64,000 bases of DNA, taken from assembly GCA_023230985.1 (NCBI GenBank), contig JALNWH010000001.1, positions 21,872-85,871 on the forward strand. Reading direction: 5' to 3'. Made by a program: the position numbers and the translations under genes. The notes below the pieces were generated by a model. That model was not told where the DNA came from. It did no database searches and was given only the letters and a program-made list of their open reading frames with translations. Origin of the DNA: Bacillota bacterium. GTDB lineage: Bacteria; Bacillota; Clostridia; Lutisporales; Lutisporaceae. How positions within the stretch are numbered: the first letter of the stretch is position 1; each line of letters starts with the position of its first letter. Below, one piece after another: positions 1 through 8,927 of the stretch.

Positions 1-836
1 TAAGCTTTTAAAACTTCTTCAGGTGTTTTTAAATTTATAGATACCCCAATCCCGTGGCTTCCAAAATTTGGTTTAACTACCACCGGATATCCTAAAATCA
101 TACATTGCTTTAATAACTCTTCCTCACTGTTTACTAACTGACCCTCCGGAACAGGTATGCCATATTCATACATCATTTTTTTTGCCAATTCTTTATCACA
201 TGCTATATCAACTGAAATACAAGAAGAATTATCGGATAACGTAGCTTCAAGTCTTCTGCTGTTTTTACCATATCCAAGTTGTATTAAACTGCCACTGCCT
301 ATCCTTATAATTGGTATTCCACGCTTTTCTGCCTCCAACTTTAACATTGATGTACTTATTCCTAAATCTGTTTTTATACAATTCCTCTTTAATCTGCTTA
401 ACTCTTCGACTAAATTAAAATCCGGGTGTTTAATTAAACTGCATACAAGTTTAATCGCAAGCTTTCCGGCACCTAGTCCTGCATATTCATTAATATAGGA
501 ATATACAATACAATATTCTTTTTCACTTTCTCCACTCATTGTTTTACCAAAAACAACATTATACCCCAAAATGTTTTGCAGCTCTATTGCCACATGTTCT
601 ATCACATGGGCAAAATAGGTACCTTCTTCCAGTCTTTCTATGAATCCTCCTTCATAACCTCTTGAGCATTTATGGTTATATAAACCGGGCAATAATTTTA
701 TCAAATTATCGTTAAATCCTTCTATTTTATTTGTTGAAATATCATATAATTCACCTAAATCAATATTTATTTTTACTACCGGCTTATGACTATATATATT
801 TCTACCTCGATAAGCGTAGCAACTAAGAATTTTCAA
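1..836 (-). CDS. cphA: Cyanophycin synthetase CphA, N-terminal part (3' end outside window)
   Basis: CphA polymerises aspartate and arginine into cyanophycin, a nitrogen store, using ATP. About 278 codons are in the window, roughly the first third of a protein that is usually near 870 residues. The translation shows the N-terminal domain (HVIEHVAIELQN) and the start of the ATP-grasp part (GYPVVVKPNFGSHGIGVS). I chose a TTG start at 836 because GGAGGAAA lies just upstream and the next residues, MKILSCYAYRGRNIYSHKPV, look like a normal CphA start. The TTG overlaps the TGA stop of cphB, so translation is probably coupled. Identity is confident. Whether the rest is intact cannot be seen. Confidence 0.93.
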   Translation of the reverse strand, partial: MKILSCYAYRGRNIYSHKPVVKINIDLGELYDISTNKIEGFNDNLIKLLPGLYNHKCSRGYEGGFIERLEEGTYFAHVIEHVAIELQNILGYNVVFGKTMSGESEKEYCIVYSYINEYAGLGAGKLAIKLVCSLIKHPDFNLVEELSRLKRNCIKTDLGISTSMLKLEAEKRGIPIIRIGSGSLIQLGYGKNSRRLEATLSDNSSCISVDIACDKELAKKMMYEYGIPVPEGQLVNSEEELLKQCMILGYPVVVKPNFGSHGIGVSINLKTPEEVLKA

Positions 837-1684
837 TTCTTTTCCTCCTCAAAGTTATCATTACCATAAAAGTTTATTTTTTTTTCTATTATTCCCTGTT
901 TTGTATTAATATTAAACCCATAACCTTCCGGTAAAACATGAATCCTTACATTGGTTATTGCCAATGGCTCATCTTGATACTGTTCTGATATATTAGTGTA
1001 TATAATATCTCTACCATCAACTACTGTAACAACACCTGTTCCCACTACTCTGAATTTCATATCCTTGTCAACTATAACAGCAGTATTTTCATCAATTCCT
1101 AAACCAATTACTGAAGGATTTTGCGCTACAGCAGCCAATAGCCTCCCAATCCTTCCTCTTTGATTAAAATGCTGATCTATAATCACACCTTGAAGCAATC
1201 CCATACCGGGTGCCATTTTTAAAGTACACTTTCTCGGTGCATCATCGTCTTTTCCTTCTACCACCATGATTTCACTCATCATCGAAGCACCGGCACTTGT
1301 ACCTGCTATAGCTTTACCATTGTTTAAACTTTTTAATATGGCATCATGTATTTTTGTACCTCCTAAAATACTTGATATTCTCAATTGATCGCCGCCAACA
1401 AAAAAAATACAATCTGTTTCCTTAATCTTTTCCAAATTGCTGTCTTTGTTAGCTTGTTCTCTATTGTATATTTTAATACCGTATACTGACTTCACACCAA
1501 AATTCTCAAATATATTACAATATTCTTTAGCCGCATCATCCGGATTTTCTGTTGCAGTAGTAATAATTGCAATATTACTATTCTTCCCTCCTGAAATATT
1601 ATGTACTATTTTTAATATTTCCAAATCTACCTTTTTATCTTCCGCCCCACCAATAATAATTAAAGTTCCCCGTTTCTCTGCCAA
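833..1684 (-). CDS. cphB: Cyanophycinase CphB
   Basis: Cyanophycinase is a serine exopeptidase (peptidase family S51) that cuts cyanophycin into beta-Asp-Arg dipeptides. The protein has GTLIIIGGAED near its start, FVGGDQLR, the nucleophile motif GTSAGASMM (Ser about residue 130) and IDQHFNQRGRIGRL, all typical of the family. I place the start at a TTG at 1684, preceded by AGGAAGTGG at good spacing. This gives MAEKRGTLIII, a usual length of 283 residues. An upstream in-frame TTG at 1726 has no ribosome binding site. It is the first gene of a cphB-cphA operon, so synthesis and breakdown of the polymer are encoded together. Confidence 0.93.
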   Translation of the reverse strand: MAEKRGTLIIIGGAEDKKVDLEILKIVHNISGGKNSNIAIITTATENPDDAAKEYCNIFENFGVKSVYGIKIYNREQANKDSNLEKIKETDCIFFVGGDQLRISSILGGTKIHDAILKSLNNGKAIAGTSAGASMMSEIMVVEGKDDDAPRKCTLKMAPGMGLLQGVIIDQHFNQRGRIGRLLAAVAQNPSVIGLGIDENTAVIVDKDMKFRVVGTGVVTVVDGRDIIYTNISEQYQDEPLAITNVRIHVLPEGYGFNINTKQGIIEKKINFYGNDNFEEEKN

Positions 1685-1789
1685 TATAATCCACTTCCTG
1701 TTTTTTTCATATTTATATTTTTTCAAATAATCATAATTATATACAAAGAAAAGCTTAGAATACTTTTATCGCTCACAAAAGCCTATTAT

Positions 1790-1911
1790 GTTACTGTTCA
1801 TATCTTAACTATTTCTCTTAAACAGTTTATTATATTTGCTGAGATTGCTGAGTTCCAAGGCTAATAATCTACAATAAAAAACATAAATATATACAATTTC
1901 TTAACTGCAAC
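1790..1911 (+). mobile_element. MITE-like element, copy A
   Basis: A 122 bp non-coding element related to the copies at 29665-29784 and 51969-52091. It begins GTTACTGTTCA and ends with a degenerate inverted copy, AACTGCAAC. The 8 bp CCTATTAT lies directly outside both ends (1782-1789 and 1912-1919), which looks like a target-site duplication. The shared core includes TTATTATATTTGCT, GATTGCTGAGTTCC and AAATATATACA. It has no coding capacity, so a transposase elsewhere must have moved it. It fills most of the gap between cphB and the nagZ promoter. Confidence 0.8.
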
Positions 1912-1941
1912 CCTATTATAGAACTAAAATTATACAAAATA

Positions 1942-1970
1942 TTGACTAAAGACGTTATCTTATTCATAAT
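1942..1970 (+). promoter_or_regulatory. Probable sigma-A promoter of the nagZ-like gene
   Basis: TTGACT at 1942-1947 and CATAAT at 1965-1970 are separated by exactly 17 bases, about 30 bases upstream of the start codon and its GGAGTGAC binding site. It lies just downstream of MITE copy A. Confidence 0.55.
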
Positions 1971-2003
1971 TAATATAATTTCAATAGTAAACGGAGTGAC
2001 ACC

Positions 2004-3209
2004 ATGAAAAGAATAGTGTTAATCATTTTATTTATTTTTGCTTTATCATCCTGTACTAAACTATCTGAAAAGGCCGAGCCTGTAAAAATAGAACCTAAAG
2101 ATAATAGTGTCAAACTATCTAGTGAAGATGAGGTATTAGCGGGCCTAACTTTAAAAGAAAAAATAGGGCAGCTTGTGATACTTGGATTTCAAAAAGATAT
2201 TTCAGAAGAAAATTTAATCAATTATATAAAAACAGATAAGATAAGCGGCTTTATACTATTTAACAGAAATTATAAAAATTTCAAAGAATTATATGAATTG
2301 AATAATAAATTAAAAAAACTAAATACTGATAACCCTTTACCTTTATTTATTTCTATTGATGAAGAAGGCGGCACCGTATCTCGTCTGCCAAAGGAAGCTA
2401 TTAAAATACCTGATGCCTCTTATTTTGGCAATCTTGATGATATAAATCTAACTGAAGAATCAGGAATTATTATTGGCAAACAACTTTATGCCGCCGGTAT
2501 AAATCTTAACTTTGCTCCTGTTCTAGATATTTTGAGCAATAAAGAAAATAAACTGCTTGCAAAAAGATCCTACGGAAAAGATGCTAAAATAGTCTCAAGA
2601 CACGGAATTGCTTTTATAAACGGGCTTGCTTCCCGAGGAATAATCTCAGCAGTCAAGCATTATCCCGGTCATGGAGATACAATTTCTGATTCTCATGAAA
2701 CTCTGCCGATAATAAACATTGACTGTGATACATTAAGGATTCGAGAACTCATTCCTTTTCAAACTGCTATAAATAAAGGTATAGATGCTGTGATGATAGG
2801 TCATCTATTATTCCCAAAAATCGATGATAAACCGGCAACGAAATCACAAGTTTTCATAAAAAATATTCTAAGAGGTGATTTAGGTTTTCATGGAATAGCT
2901 TTAACTGATGATATCGAGATGGAAGGTTTTTTAGAAAACAACCAATCAATCGAAGAAGCAGTTATTGAATCCTTTAATGCGGGTATAGACATATTTGTAA
3001 TAGCCCATACCCCGGATACACAAAATAAAGTGCTAAAGGCTTTACTCCATGCTGTTCTGGAAGGTACTATAACCCAAGAACGATTAAATGAATCTTTAAA
3101 AAGGATAATCATAATTAAGCAAAAATACGAACTCTCTGACAGCATGAATATGAGCTATGAAGAAGCTCGTAGCCTTATAAACAATAATAATCCCGAAGCA
3201 CCAAAATAG
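2004..3209 (+). CDS. nagZ: Beta-N-acetylhexosaminidase (NagZ-like, glycoside hydrolase family 3) lipoprotein
   Basis: Family 3 glycoside hydrolases of this type remove N-acetylglucosamine from muropeptides in cell-wall turnover. The 401-residue protein has a lipoprotein signal peptide with lipobox LSSC (Cys17), so it should be anchored outside the membrane. The family motifs are SIDEEGGTVSRLP, KHYPGHGDT (about 218-226), DSHETLP with the acid/base His231, and ALTDDIEM with the nucleophile Asp near 302. It is a single-domain form without the C-terminal domain of B. subtilis NagZ. The start has GGAGTGACACC upstream. It converges with the GerMN lipoprotein gene, only 6 bases away. Confidence 0.9.
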   Translation: MKRIVLIILFIFALSSCTKLSEKAEPVKIEPKDNSVKLSSEDEVLAGLTLKEKIGQLVILGFQKDISEENLINYIKTDKISGFILFNRNYKNFKELYELNNKLKKLNTDNPLPLFISIDEEGGTVSRLPKEAIKIPDASYFGNLDDINLTEESGIIIGKQLYAAGINLNFAPVLDILSNKENKLLAKRSYGKDAKIVSRHGIAFINGLASRGIISAVKHYPGHGDTISDSHETLPIINIDCDTLRIRELIPFQTAINKGIDAVMIGHLLFPKIDDKPATKSQVFIKNILRGDLGFHGIALTDDIEMEGFLENNQSIEEAVIESFNAGIDIFVIAHTPDTQNKVLKALLHAVLEGTITQERLNESLKRIIIIKQKYELSDSMNMSYEEARSLINNNNPEAPK

Positions 3210-3215
3210 TTTATA

Positions 3216-3767
3216 CTATTCCTCAAAAGGTTTAGAGATATCAAAATGTCCCATAAGCGATTCCTCTGCCTTACCATCAATTAAAAATTGTACCTTATTT
3301 ATTTCATCTAATTCCAGTAAGCTTTTTACTATTTGACTAATAGTAAAACCTTCTTGTAGCGAACCCCCATGCATACCTTCCCGGGCAAAATTAACATAAG
3401 CAGTTTTATTTGACACTTTGACATCTATCAGATTTGCTGTTTTCGGTATCTCGGTTTCTAAATCTTTATTATCTGTACCTTTCATCAACTCTCTAACTAT
3501 GGCTTCTTCTATCGATATAATGTCATCAATCTTTAGATTTCTTTTTTCTGCTATGAGTTTTTCTTTGCTTTCATCTCCTGTTTCAACATATAAACTGTTT
3601 GCAAAATATAAAGTTACTTCTCTTTCTGTATTTTCCGGCAATGGCTCTATTATTCCATTTTCTTTTTCATTATTTTCATTAGCATTAGGTGCCTCCTTAA
3701 CTGTTCTGCAAGAAGATATACTAAAAATCAGTAGCAAAACAATAACCATAATAAATTTTTTTTTCAT
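3216..3767 (-). CDS. GerMN-domain lipoprotein
   Basis: A 183-residue protein with a lipoprotein signal (ISSC, Cys20), a short acidic linker and a C-terminal GerMN domain of about 110 residues. The domain signs are REVTLYFAN, EEAIVRELMKG, LIDVKVSNKTAYVNFA and ISQIVKSLLEL. GerM of B. subtilis, the founding member, is needed for normal sporulation and germination and carries two such domains. This protein has only one, so the match is to the domain, not to GerM itself. Its exact role is unknown. It is probably attached to the outer face of the membrane. Confidence 0.85.
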   Translation of the reverse strand: MKKKFIMVIVLLLIFSISSCRTVKEAPNANENNEKENGIIEPLPENTEREVTLYFANSLYVETGDESKEKLIAEKRNLKIDDIISIEEAIVRELMKGTDNKDLETEIPKTANLIDVKVSNKTAYVNFAREGMHGGSLQEGFTISQIVKSLLELDEINKVQFLIDGKAEESLMGHFDISKPFEE

Positions 3768-3950
3768 ATCAATAATCCTTTCATTATTTAAACTTGAAAT
3801 ATAAGTGCCTTCTTATTCTTTGACTTAATTGTTTAAATATAGTTCCTTTAATTACTGTTTTTATTTTACCATTTTGCTAATATTTTATCCTGTGATGCTA
3901 CTTATAATTAAATCTACCAGAGCCTTATTTGTACAAAGAAAAATATTTAA

Positions 3951-3992
3951 TAAAAAAGCGAGACAAGCACATGAAAATGTACTCATCTCGCT
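3951..3992 (-). terminator. Rho-independent terminator of the liv genes
   Basis: On the minus strand AGCGAGA and TCTCGCT (3957-3963 and 3986-3992) form a 7 bp stem, extended inside by GTACAT and ATGTGC, followed by TTTTTT. It lies about 45 bases after the stop codon of the last liv gene. Confidence 0.8.
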
Positions 3993-4019
3993 GGTCCAAC
4001 TTTTTGGGGTCACTCTATA
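3993..4019 (-). mobile_element. Possible fossil end of an IS3-family element
   Basis: Read on the minus strand this stretch is TATAGAGTGACCCC followed by AAAAAGTTGGACC. It resembles the ends of IS3/IS150-type insertion sequences, as I recall them from Firmicutes. No transposase or second end was found nearby, so it would be a solo remnant. It lies between the stop codon and the terminator hairpin of the liv gene. The call rests on motif resemblance only. Confidence 0.35.
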
Positions 4020-4037
4020 AACCGATTTTTTTTATAA

Positions 4038-5186
4038 TTATTGTATAGGTTTTACAGTATCCATATATGTGAATTTGCCATCCTTGACCACTTTTATAAC
4101 AGCATCTTTAACTGCATCACCGTTTTCATCCAAAGTAACAAATCCGGCTGAACCTTCAAAATCTTTAGTTTTTGCAATCTCATCTCTTACTGCATCATGT
4201 TCAATGCTTCCGGCTCTTTCAATAGCATCCAAAATTAATATATAAGCATCATAGCCTAAAGCAGTAACAGCAGCAGGTTCTTTATCAAATTCTTTTCTAT
4301 ATTCATCCAAGAAAACTTTAGATTCATTGGTAATAGGTTGTTCAGTGGCAAAGAAAGTTGAGAATACAGCACCTTCCACTGCATCTTTACCAATATCTAT
4401 AAATTCCGGAGTCTCCCAAGTGTCTCCGCCTATCATAGGTACATCTATACCTAATTGTTTAGCTTGTGAAATAAGCAATGCCGATTCAGTAAAGTTACCC
4501 GGTGCGAATATTACATCAGGATTTGAAGCCTGAATATTCGTTAATTGAGCTGTGAAATCCAAATCTCCGGTATTATAATTTGAAGTTGCAACTATACAAT
4601 TATCATCACCTGTTAATTCTGTAAATGCGTCAACAAAGAATTTTGCTAATCCTACCGAATAATCGTTGGATACCTCTTGCACTATTGCTGCTTTTCTAGC
4701 ACCAAGTTTGTTATAAGCATAATTAGCCATAACTGTTCCTTGGAAAGGGTCTATAAAACAAACTCTAAAATAGTAATCATTGCTTAATGTTACAAGCGGA
4801 TTTGTACATGAAGCTCCGACTGTTGGAACCCCTGCATTATTTACAATATCTCCTGCAGCCATAGATAATGAACTACCCCAACTTCCTATAATTGCTACAA
4901 CTTTTTCTTTTTCTATCAATCTGGCTACAGCGCTTGCTGCCTCAACCTTATCAGACTTATTGTCAACAATAACCAATTCAACTTTCTTACCAAGTGCCTC
5001 CGGATAAAGCTTGTTAGCTAATTTAATTCCCTCAACCTCCAAAGCTCCACCGCCTGCATTAGCTCCTGTAATAGGTTCAAATACACCTATTTTAATAATT
5101 TCTTCCTCTTCAGCAGGTTTAGCACATGCTGTTAAAAAGATAGTAAATATCATAATTAGAGCCAAAATCAGACTTATCTTTTTCAC
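4038..5186 (-). CDS. Branched-chain amino acid ABC transporter, substrate-binding lipoprotein (second copy)
   Basis: A 382-residue periplasmic-type binding protein of the Leu/Ile/Val family (Peripla_BP_6). It has a lipoprotein signal with lipobox LTAC (Cys21) and an acidic linker, then IKIGVFEPITGANAGGG and a two-lobed domain containing IIGSWGSS, PTVGASCTNP and ALGYDAYILILDAIERAG. The start is GTG with the strong site GAGGAGGAGG. It is the last gene of the liv cluster, 190 bases after livF, and has its own promoter. It may therefore be expressed separately. The substrate cannot be read from the sequence; an amino acid or small amide is likely. Confidence 0.9.
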   Translation of the reverse strand: MKKISLILALIMIFTIFLTACAKPAEEEEIIKIGVFEPITGANAGGGALEVEGIKLANKLYPEALGKKVELVIVDNKSDKVEAASAVARLIEKEKVVAIIGSWGSSLSMAAGDIVNNAGVPTVGASCTNPLVTLSNDYYFRVCFIDPFQGTVMANYAYNKLGARKAAIVQEVSNDYSVGLAKFFVDAFTELTGDDNCIVATSNYNTGDLDFTAQLTNIQASNPDVIFAPGNFTESALLISQAKQLGIDVPMIGGDTWETPEFIDIGKDAVEGAVFSTFFATEQPITNESKVFLDEYRKEFDKEPAAVTALGYDAYILILDAIERAGSIEHDAVRDEIAKTKDFEGSAGFVTLDENGDAVKDAVIKVVKDGKFTYMDTVKPIQ

Positions 5187-5224
5187 TTTTTTTCCTCCTC
5201 CTCATGTTATTTAATTTCATTTTC

Positions 5225-5253
5225 ATAATAACATTTAAACCACAGTAATACAA
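5225..5253 (-). promoter_or_regulatory. Promoter of the second liv binding-protein gene
   Basis: On the minus strand TTGTAT (5248-5253) and TATTAT (5225-5230) are 17 bases apart, with an extended -10 TG one base upstream. The start codon is about 39 bases downstream. This suggests the binding protein is transcribed independently of livHMGF. Confidence 0.6.
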
Positions 5254-5376
5254 TATAGTAATAAACATTTTATTATATGTTCGACCTGCCCATAAGACTA
5301 TATAACTTATTCTATTAAATTAACAATCGGTTATCTATTACTCAAATACATATACTCTTAATTACTTAACAAAAAC

Positions 5377-6093
5377 TTAATGACCAAGATATGCCTTTAC
5401 AATGCTATCGTCTTTACTTAATACATCTGCGTTGCCTTCCATCACTATTTCGCCTGTTTCAAGAACATAACCCCTATCAGCAAGTTTAAGTGCAACCTTA
5501 GCATTTTGCTCTACCAGAAGGATTGTTGTCCCGCCATCGTTAATAGTTTTAATTATATCCATTATCCCTTGGACTATTATCGGAGCAAGACCCATTGATG
5601 GTTCATCTAAAAGAAGAACTTTAGGATCAGTCATAAGAGCCCTTCCTATAGCAAGCATTTGTTGTTCTCCTCCTGAAAGGAGTCCGCCAGCCTGTTTACT
5701 TCTCTCTGCCAACACGGGAAACAATTCAAAAACCCTCTCTATCCTTTTTCGCCTTTCAACATCATCTTTTAAAGTAAAGGACCCCATTTCAAGATTTTCC
5801 AGAACATTAAGTTCTTTAAAAATCCTACGCCCTTCAGGAACATGTATAACCCCCATCTCGACAATTTCATGAGGTGGTGCATTTGTAATATTTTTACCGT
5901 AGAATTCAACCGTTCCGCCGCATGCGGGAACTAAACTGGAAATTGTTTTTAAAGTAGTACTTTTTCCCGCACCGTTAGAACCGAGAAGGGTAACTATTTC
6001 GCCTTTATATACATCCAAGCTGATACCTTTTAATGCATATATTTGCCCATATTTAGTTTCAAGATTTTTTAGGGAAAGAACTATTTCACTCAT
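5377..6093 (-). CDS. livF: Branched-chain amino acid ABC transporter ATP-binding protein LivF
   Basis: One of the two cytoplasmic ATPases of a Liv-type importer. The 238 residues carry Walker A GSNGAGKS (about 38-45), the signature LLSGGEQQMLAIGRAL, Walker B LLLDEPSMGLAP and the switch His region LLVEQNAKVAL. The length and the VHVPEGRRIF-type motif (here IHVPEGRRIFKEL) are typical of LivF. The gene overlaps the end of livG by 4 bases, which suggests translational coupling. Confidence 0.95.
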   Translation of the reverse strand: MSEIVLSLKNLETKYGQIYALKGISLDVYKGEIVTLLGSNGAGKSTTLKTISSLVPACGGTVEFYGKNITNAPPHEIVEMGVIHVPEGRRIFKELNVLENLEMGSFTLKDDVERRKRIERVFELFPVLAERSKQAGGLLSGGEQQMLAIGRALMTDPKVLLLDEPSMGLAPIIVQGIMDIIKTINDGGTTILLVEQNAKVALKLADRGYVLETGEIVMEGNADVLSKDDSIVKAYLGH

Positions 6094-6866
6094 ACAGCCT
6101 TGTCCTCCTCTTTCCCCAAGTATGCTTCGATAACTCTTGGGTTATTTTGAACTTCTTGTGCAGTTCCTTCTGCAATCTTCATACCATAATCAATTACAAA
6201 AATCTTCTCGGATACCTTCATAACAAGTCCCATATCATGTTCAATTAAGAATACTGTTATTTTTAACTCATCACGAATTCTTTTTATTAACTCTACTAAT
6301 TGCATTTTTTCATCATAGTTAAGACCTGCAGCCGGCTCATCAAGCAAAAGTAATTTTGGCTGTGTAGCTAGAGCTCTTGCCCATTCCACCCTTCTTTGAT
6401 CACCATAAGGTAGATTTTTTGCTATCATATTCTTTTTATCCAGTATACCGACAAAGTCCATGCATTCAATTGCCACTTCTTTAATCCTTTTTTCCTCAGC
6501 TCTTTGGCTTGGCGGTCTAAAAACAGCTCCCGCCAATCCGGCTGAAGCCCTACAGTGCATACCGGACATAATATTCTCCATAACGGTAAGGTTTTTAAAT
6601 AAACGAAGATTTTGAAAAGTTCTAGCCATCCCTAATTCAGTAATTTTATGAGGTTTCAATTTCATTACGCTTTGCCCTTGGAATAGTATATCTCCTTCTT
6701 GAGCTTTGTAAAAGCCGGTTAAACAATTAAAAAGTGATGTTTTGCCCGCTCCATTTGGCCCAATAAGACTTTCTATGGAACCCTCCTCAATGCCAAAGCT
6801 TACTTTGTTAACCGGTACTATTCCCCCAAATCTCAGCGTTAAATCTTTAATATCTAATAAAAACAT
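6090..6866 (-). CDS. livG: Branched-chain amino acid ABC transporter ATP-binding protein LivG
   Basis: The second ATPase of the importer, 258 residues. Visible motifs are Walker A GPNGAGKTSLF, MARTFQNLRLF (a LivG hallmark), the variant signature LPYGDQRRVEWARAL and Walker B LLLLDEPAAGLN. LivG pairs with LivF at the membrane to drive transport through LivH and LivM. It starts one base after livM ends and overlaps livF by 4 bases, so the genes form one operon. Confidence 0.95.
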   Translation of the reverse strand: MFLLDIKDLTLRFGGIVPVNKVSFGIEEGSIESLIGPNGAGKTSLFNCLTGFYKAQEGDILFQGQSVMKLKPHKITELGMARTFQNLRLFKNLTVMENIMSGMHCRASAGLAGAVFRPPSQRAEEKRIKEVAIECMDFVGILDKKNMIAKNLPYGDQRRVEWARALATQPKLLLLDEPAAGLNYDEKMQLVELIKRIRDELKITVFLIEHDMGLVMKVSEKIFVIDYGMKIAEGTAQEVQNNPRVIEAYLGKEEDKAV

Positions 6867-6867
6867 A

Positions 6868-7932
6868 TTAAATCACCTCATCTTTGCAAGTTTTATCTTT
6901 GACTTTAGAAGAAATAGTTCCACTTCTGTCTGGCCATAGACCTTGTGGTCGATAAATCATTAGAATTAATAATACCAAGCCAAATATCAACATCCTATAT
7001 TGTCCTATACCTCTAAATACCTCAGGAAAAATAACCATAACAAAGGCACCGAGTATTACTCCCGGAATTTTCCCCATTCCACCTAACACCACTGCCAGAA
7101 GAATGTTGACTGATTGTGTAAACAAAAAGGAATCCGGGGAAATAGCAGTCATTTTTACCGCCATAAAAGAACCTGCCAAAGCACCAAAAACCGACCCCAG
7201 TACAAATGCATATAAGCGAATTGCAACAACATTTATACCCATTGCTTCTGCAGCATCCTCATCTTCACGAATACACTTCCATGCTCTGCCTAATCTAGAA
7301 TCCATTAACCTGTAGGAAACAAAAATCGATAATATCGCCAGTGCTAAAAAAGCATAATAATAGTGATTTATCTTATATAGGTGTAACCCGAAAAAATACG
7401 GTCTGCTTATTCCTACTAAACCGGTAGCACGTCCGGTTATTGCCATATTTCTTGCGGCCAACCTAGTCATTTCGCCAAACCCTAAAGTAACTATAGCCAG
7501 ATAATCACTTCTTAGCTTTAGTGTAGGAGTGCCTATTGCCAATCCGGCTAAAACCGCCATTAATGCACTAATTGGTAACGTAAGCCAAAAACTCATCCCA
7601 TACTTAAGAATCAAAATTCCTGTAGTATAAGCCCCTACAGCAAAAAAAGCCGCATAGCCTAAGCTTAAAAGCCCTGCAAATCCAACTATTATATTAAGAC
7701 CGAGACACATTACTACATAAAACCATACGTTTGTCATTACTTCCATGAAATACATGCTTGATCTCATAGGTAAATAAAGCAGAACAGCTAAGGCAACAGC
7801 TAATACACTAAAACGTATTTTTATATTATCAAACAGCTCATAAAGTCTATCAGTAATCTGAACCAAGGTATTTACTTTTTTAGCAGCTGTTTGAGTGTCT
7901 GCAGTCTGTACGCCAACCTGGTTTTCCTTCAT
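6868..7932 (-). CDS. livM: Branched-chain amino acid ABC transporter permease LivM
   Basis: A 354-residue polytopic membrane protein of the LivM branch. It has about eight to nine hydrophobic segments and the family loop IREDEDAAEAMGINV, followed by GGMGKIPGVILGA near the C-terminus and the final YRPQGLWP. The first 35 residues are polar and longer than usual. It forms the transmembrane channel with LivH. It lies 5 bases from livH and 1 base from livG. Confidence 0.95.
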   Translation of the reverse strand: MKENQVGVQTADTQTAAKKVNTLVQITDRLYELFDNIKIRFSVLAVALAVLLYLPMRSSMYFMEVMTNVWFYVVMCLGLNIIVGFAGLLSLGYAAFFAVGAYTTGILILKYGMSFWLTLPISALMAVLAGLAIGTPTLKLRSDYLAIVTLGFGEMTRLAARNMAITGRATGLVGISRPYFFGLHLYKINHYYYAFLALAILSIFVSYRLMDSRLGRAWKCIREDEDAAEAMGINVVAIRLYAFVLGSVFGALAGSFMAVKMTAISPDSFLFTQSVNILLAVVLGGMGKIPGVILGAFVMVIFPEVFRGIGQYRMLIFGLVLLILMIYRPQGLWPDRSGTISSKVKDKTCKDEVI

Positions 7933-7937
7933 AGCCT

Positions 7938-8855
7938 CTACATCCTCTCGCTTTCTTTTTTACCCAAAAGTCCCGTCGGTTTGAATATCAAAATAATAAT
8001 CAATATGGAAAATGAAAATACATCCTTCCACTCCGAGCCTATAAAAGGTATTTGTGTTCCAAAAGACTCCAGAAGTCCTAGCAATAATCCTCCAAGCATA
8101 GCACCCGGTATTATTCCAATACCTCCAATTACCGCTGCGGTAAATGCCTTAATACCTATTACAAATCCCATGAAAAAGTGTAAACTTCCATAATATACAC
8201 CTGCCATAGTACCTGCGGAAGCAGCTAAAGCAGTACCTACAAAAAAGGTAAGAGCAATAATTTTATTGCAATTGACTCCCATTAGACGACAACAATCGAG
8301 ATCCATTGAGATGGCTCTCATAGCCTTTCCATACATCGTCTTCGTTATAAAAAGATGAAGTACAAGCATAAGTGCAACCGCCGCCACTGTCAAGATTATT
8401 TGGGTATGGGTGACAAAAACACTTCCTATAGAAATCCCTTGAAAACCCAATCCGGTTTTATAAGCTCTGTATTCACCGCCCGTTACTACCATTACAGAAT
8501 TATATAAAATCATAGAGACTCCTAAAGCAGTTATAAGAAGAGATAATCTAGGCGCTTCTCGTAAAGGCTTATAAGCGATTCTTTCAATAACAACGCCCAA
8601 AAGGCCTACTATTACCATAGTTATCAACATTGAAACTACTATCCCTGTCCAACTGTTACCCAAAAAAGTATCCTTAAACAATGTCAGCAAAGTTAAACTG
8701 CAGAACCCTCCCACCATATAAACATCTGCGTGGGCAAAGTTTAGCAGTTTGACGATTCCATAAACCATTGAATATCCTAAAGCAACCAGGCCATAAAATG
8801 ATCCTAAAAGCAAGCCGTTTACAACCTGTTGAATAAATATTTCTTGAAATGACAT
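7938..8855 (-). CDS. livH: Branched-chain amino acid ABC transporter permease LivH
   Basis: A 305-residue polytopic membrane protein of the LivH branch, with GLLLGSFYGLVALGYSMVYG at the start, NFAHADVYMVGGF, RAISMDLDCCRLMGVN in the cytoplasmic coupling loop and IGGIGIIPGAMLGG near the end. It is the partner of LivM. It follows the first binding-protein gene after 72 bases that contain a GC-rich hairpin, and leads directly into livM. Confidence 0.95.
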   Translation of the reverse strand: MSFQEIFIQQVVNGLLLGSFYGLVALGYSMVYGIVKLLNFAHADVYMVGGFCSLTLLTLFKDTFLGNSWTGIVVSMLITMVIVGLLGVVIERIAYKPLREAPRLSLLITALGVSMILYNSVMVVTGGEYRAYKTGLGFQGISIGSVFVTHTQIILTVAAVALMLVLHLFITKTMYGKAMRAISMDLDCCRLMGVNCNKIIALTFFVGTALAASAGTMAGVYYGSLHFFMGFVIGIKAFTAAVIGGIGIIPGAMLGGLLLGLLESFGTQIPFIGSEWKDVFSFSILIIILIFKPTGLLGKKESERM

Positions 8856-8892
8856 ATGCTCACCCTTTCATTTATTGGAGATATATGTAGAA

Positions 8893-8911
8893 CGGGGGCA
8901 ATATGCCCCCA
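8893..8911 (-). other. GC-rich stem-loop between the first liv binding-protein gene and livH
   Basis: GGGGGCA and TGCCCCC form a 7 bp stem with a 3-base loop (8894-8910). No run of T follows, so it is not a standard terminator. In this position it may protect the 3' end of the binding-protein message or reduce read-through into livH, giving more binding protein than permease. That role is inferred. Confidence 0.55.
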
Positions 8912-8927
8912 TCTATCACAAGTAGGT

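Noticed and set aside
3829..4020. Plus-strand frame of 63 codons after the GerMN gene
   Set aside because: It runs through the liv terminator hairpin and the IS-like end and has no binding site. Not a gene.
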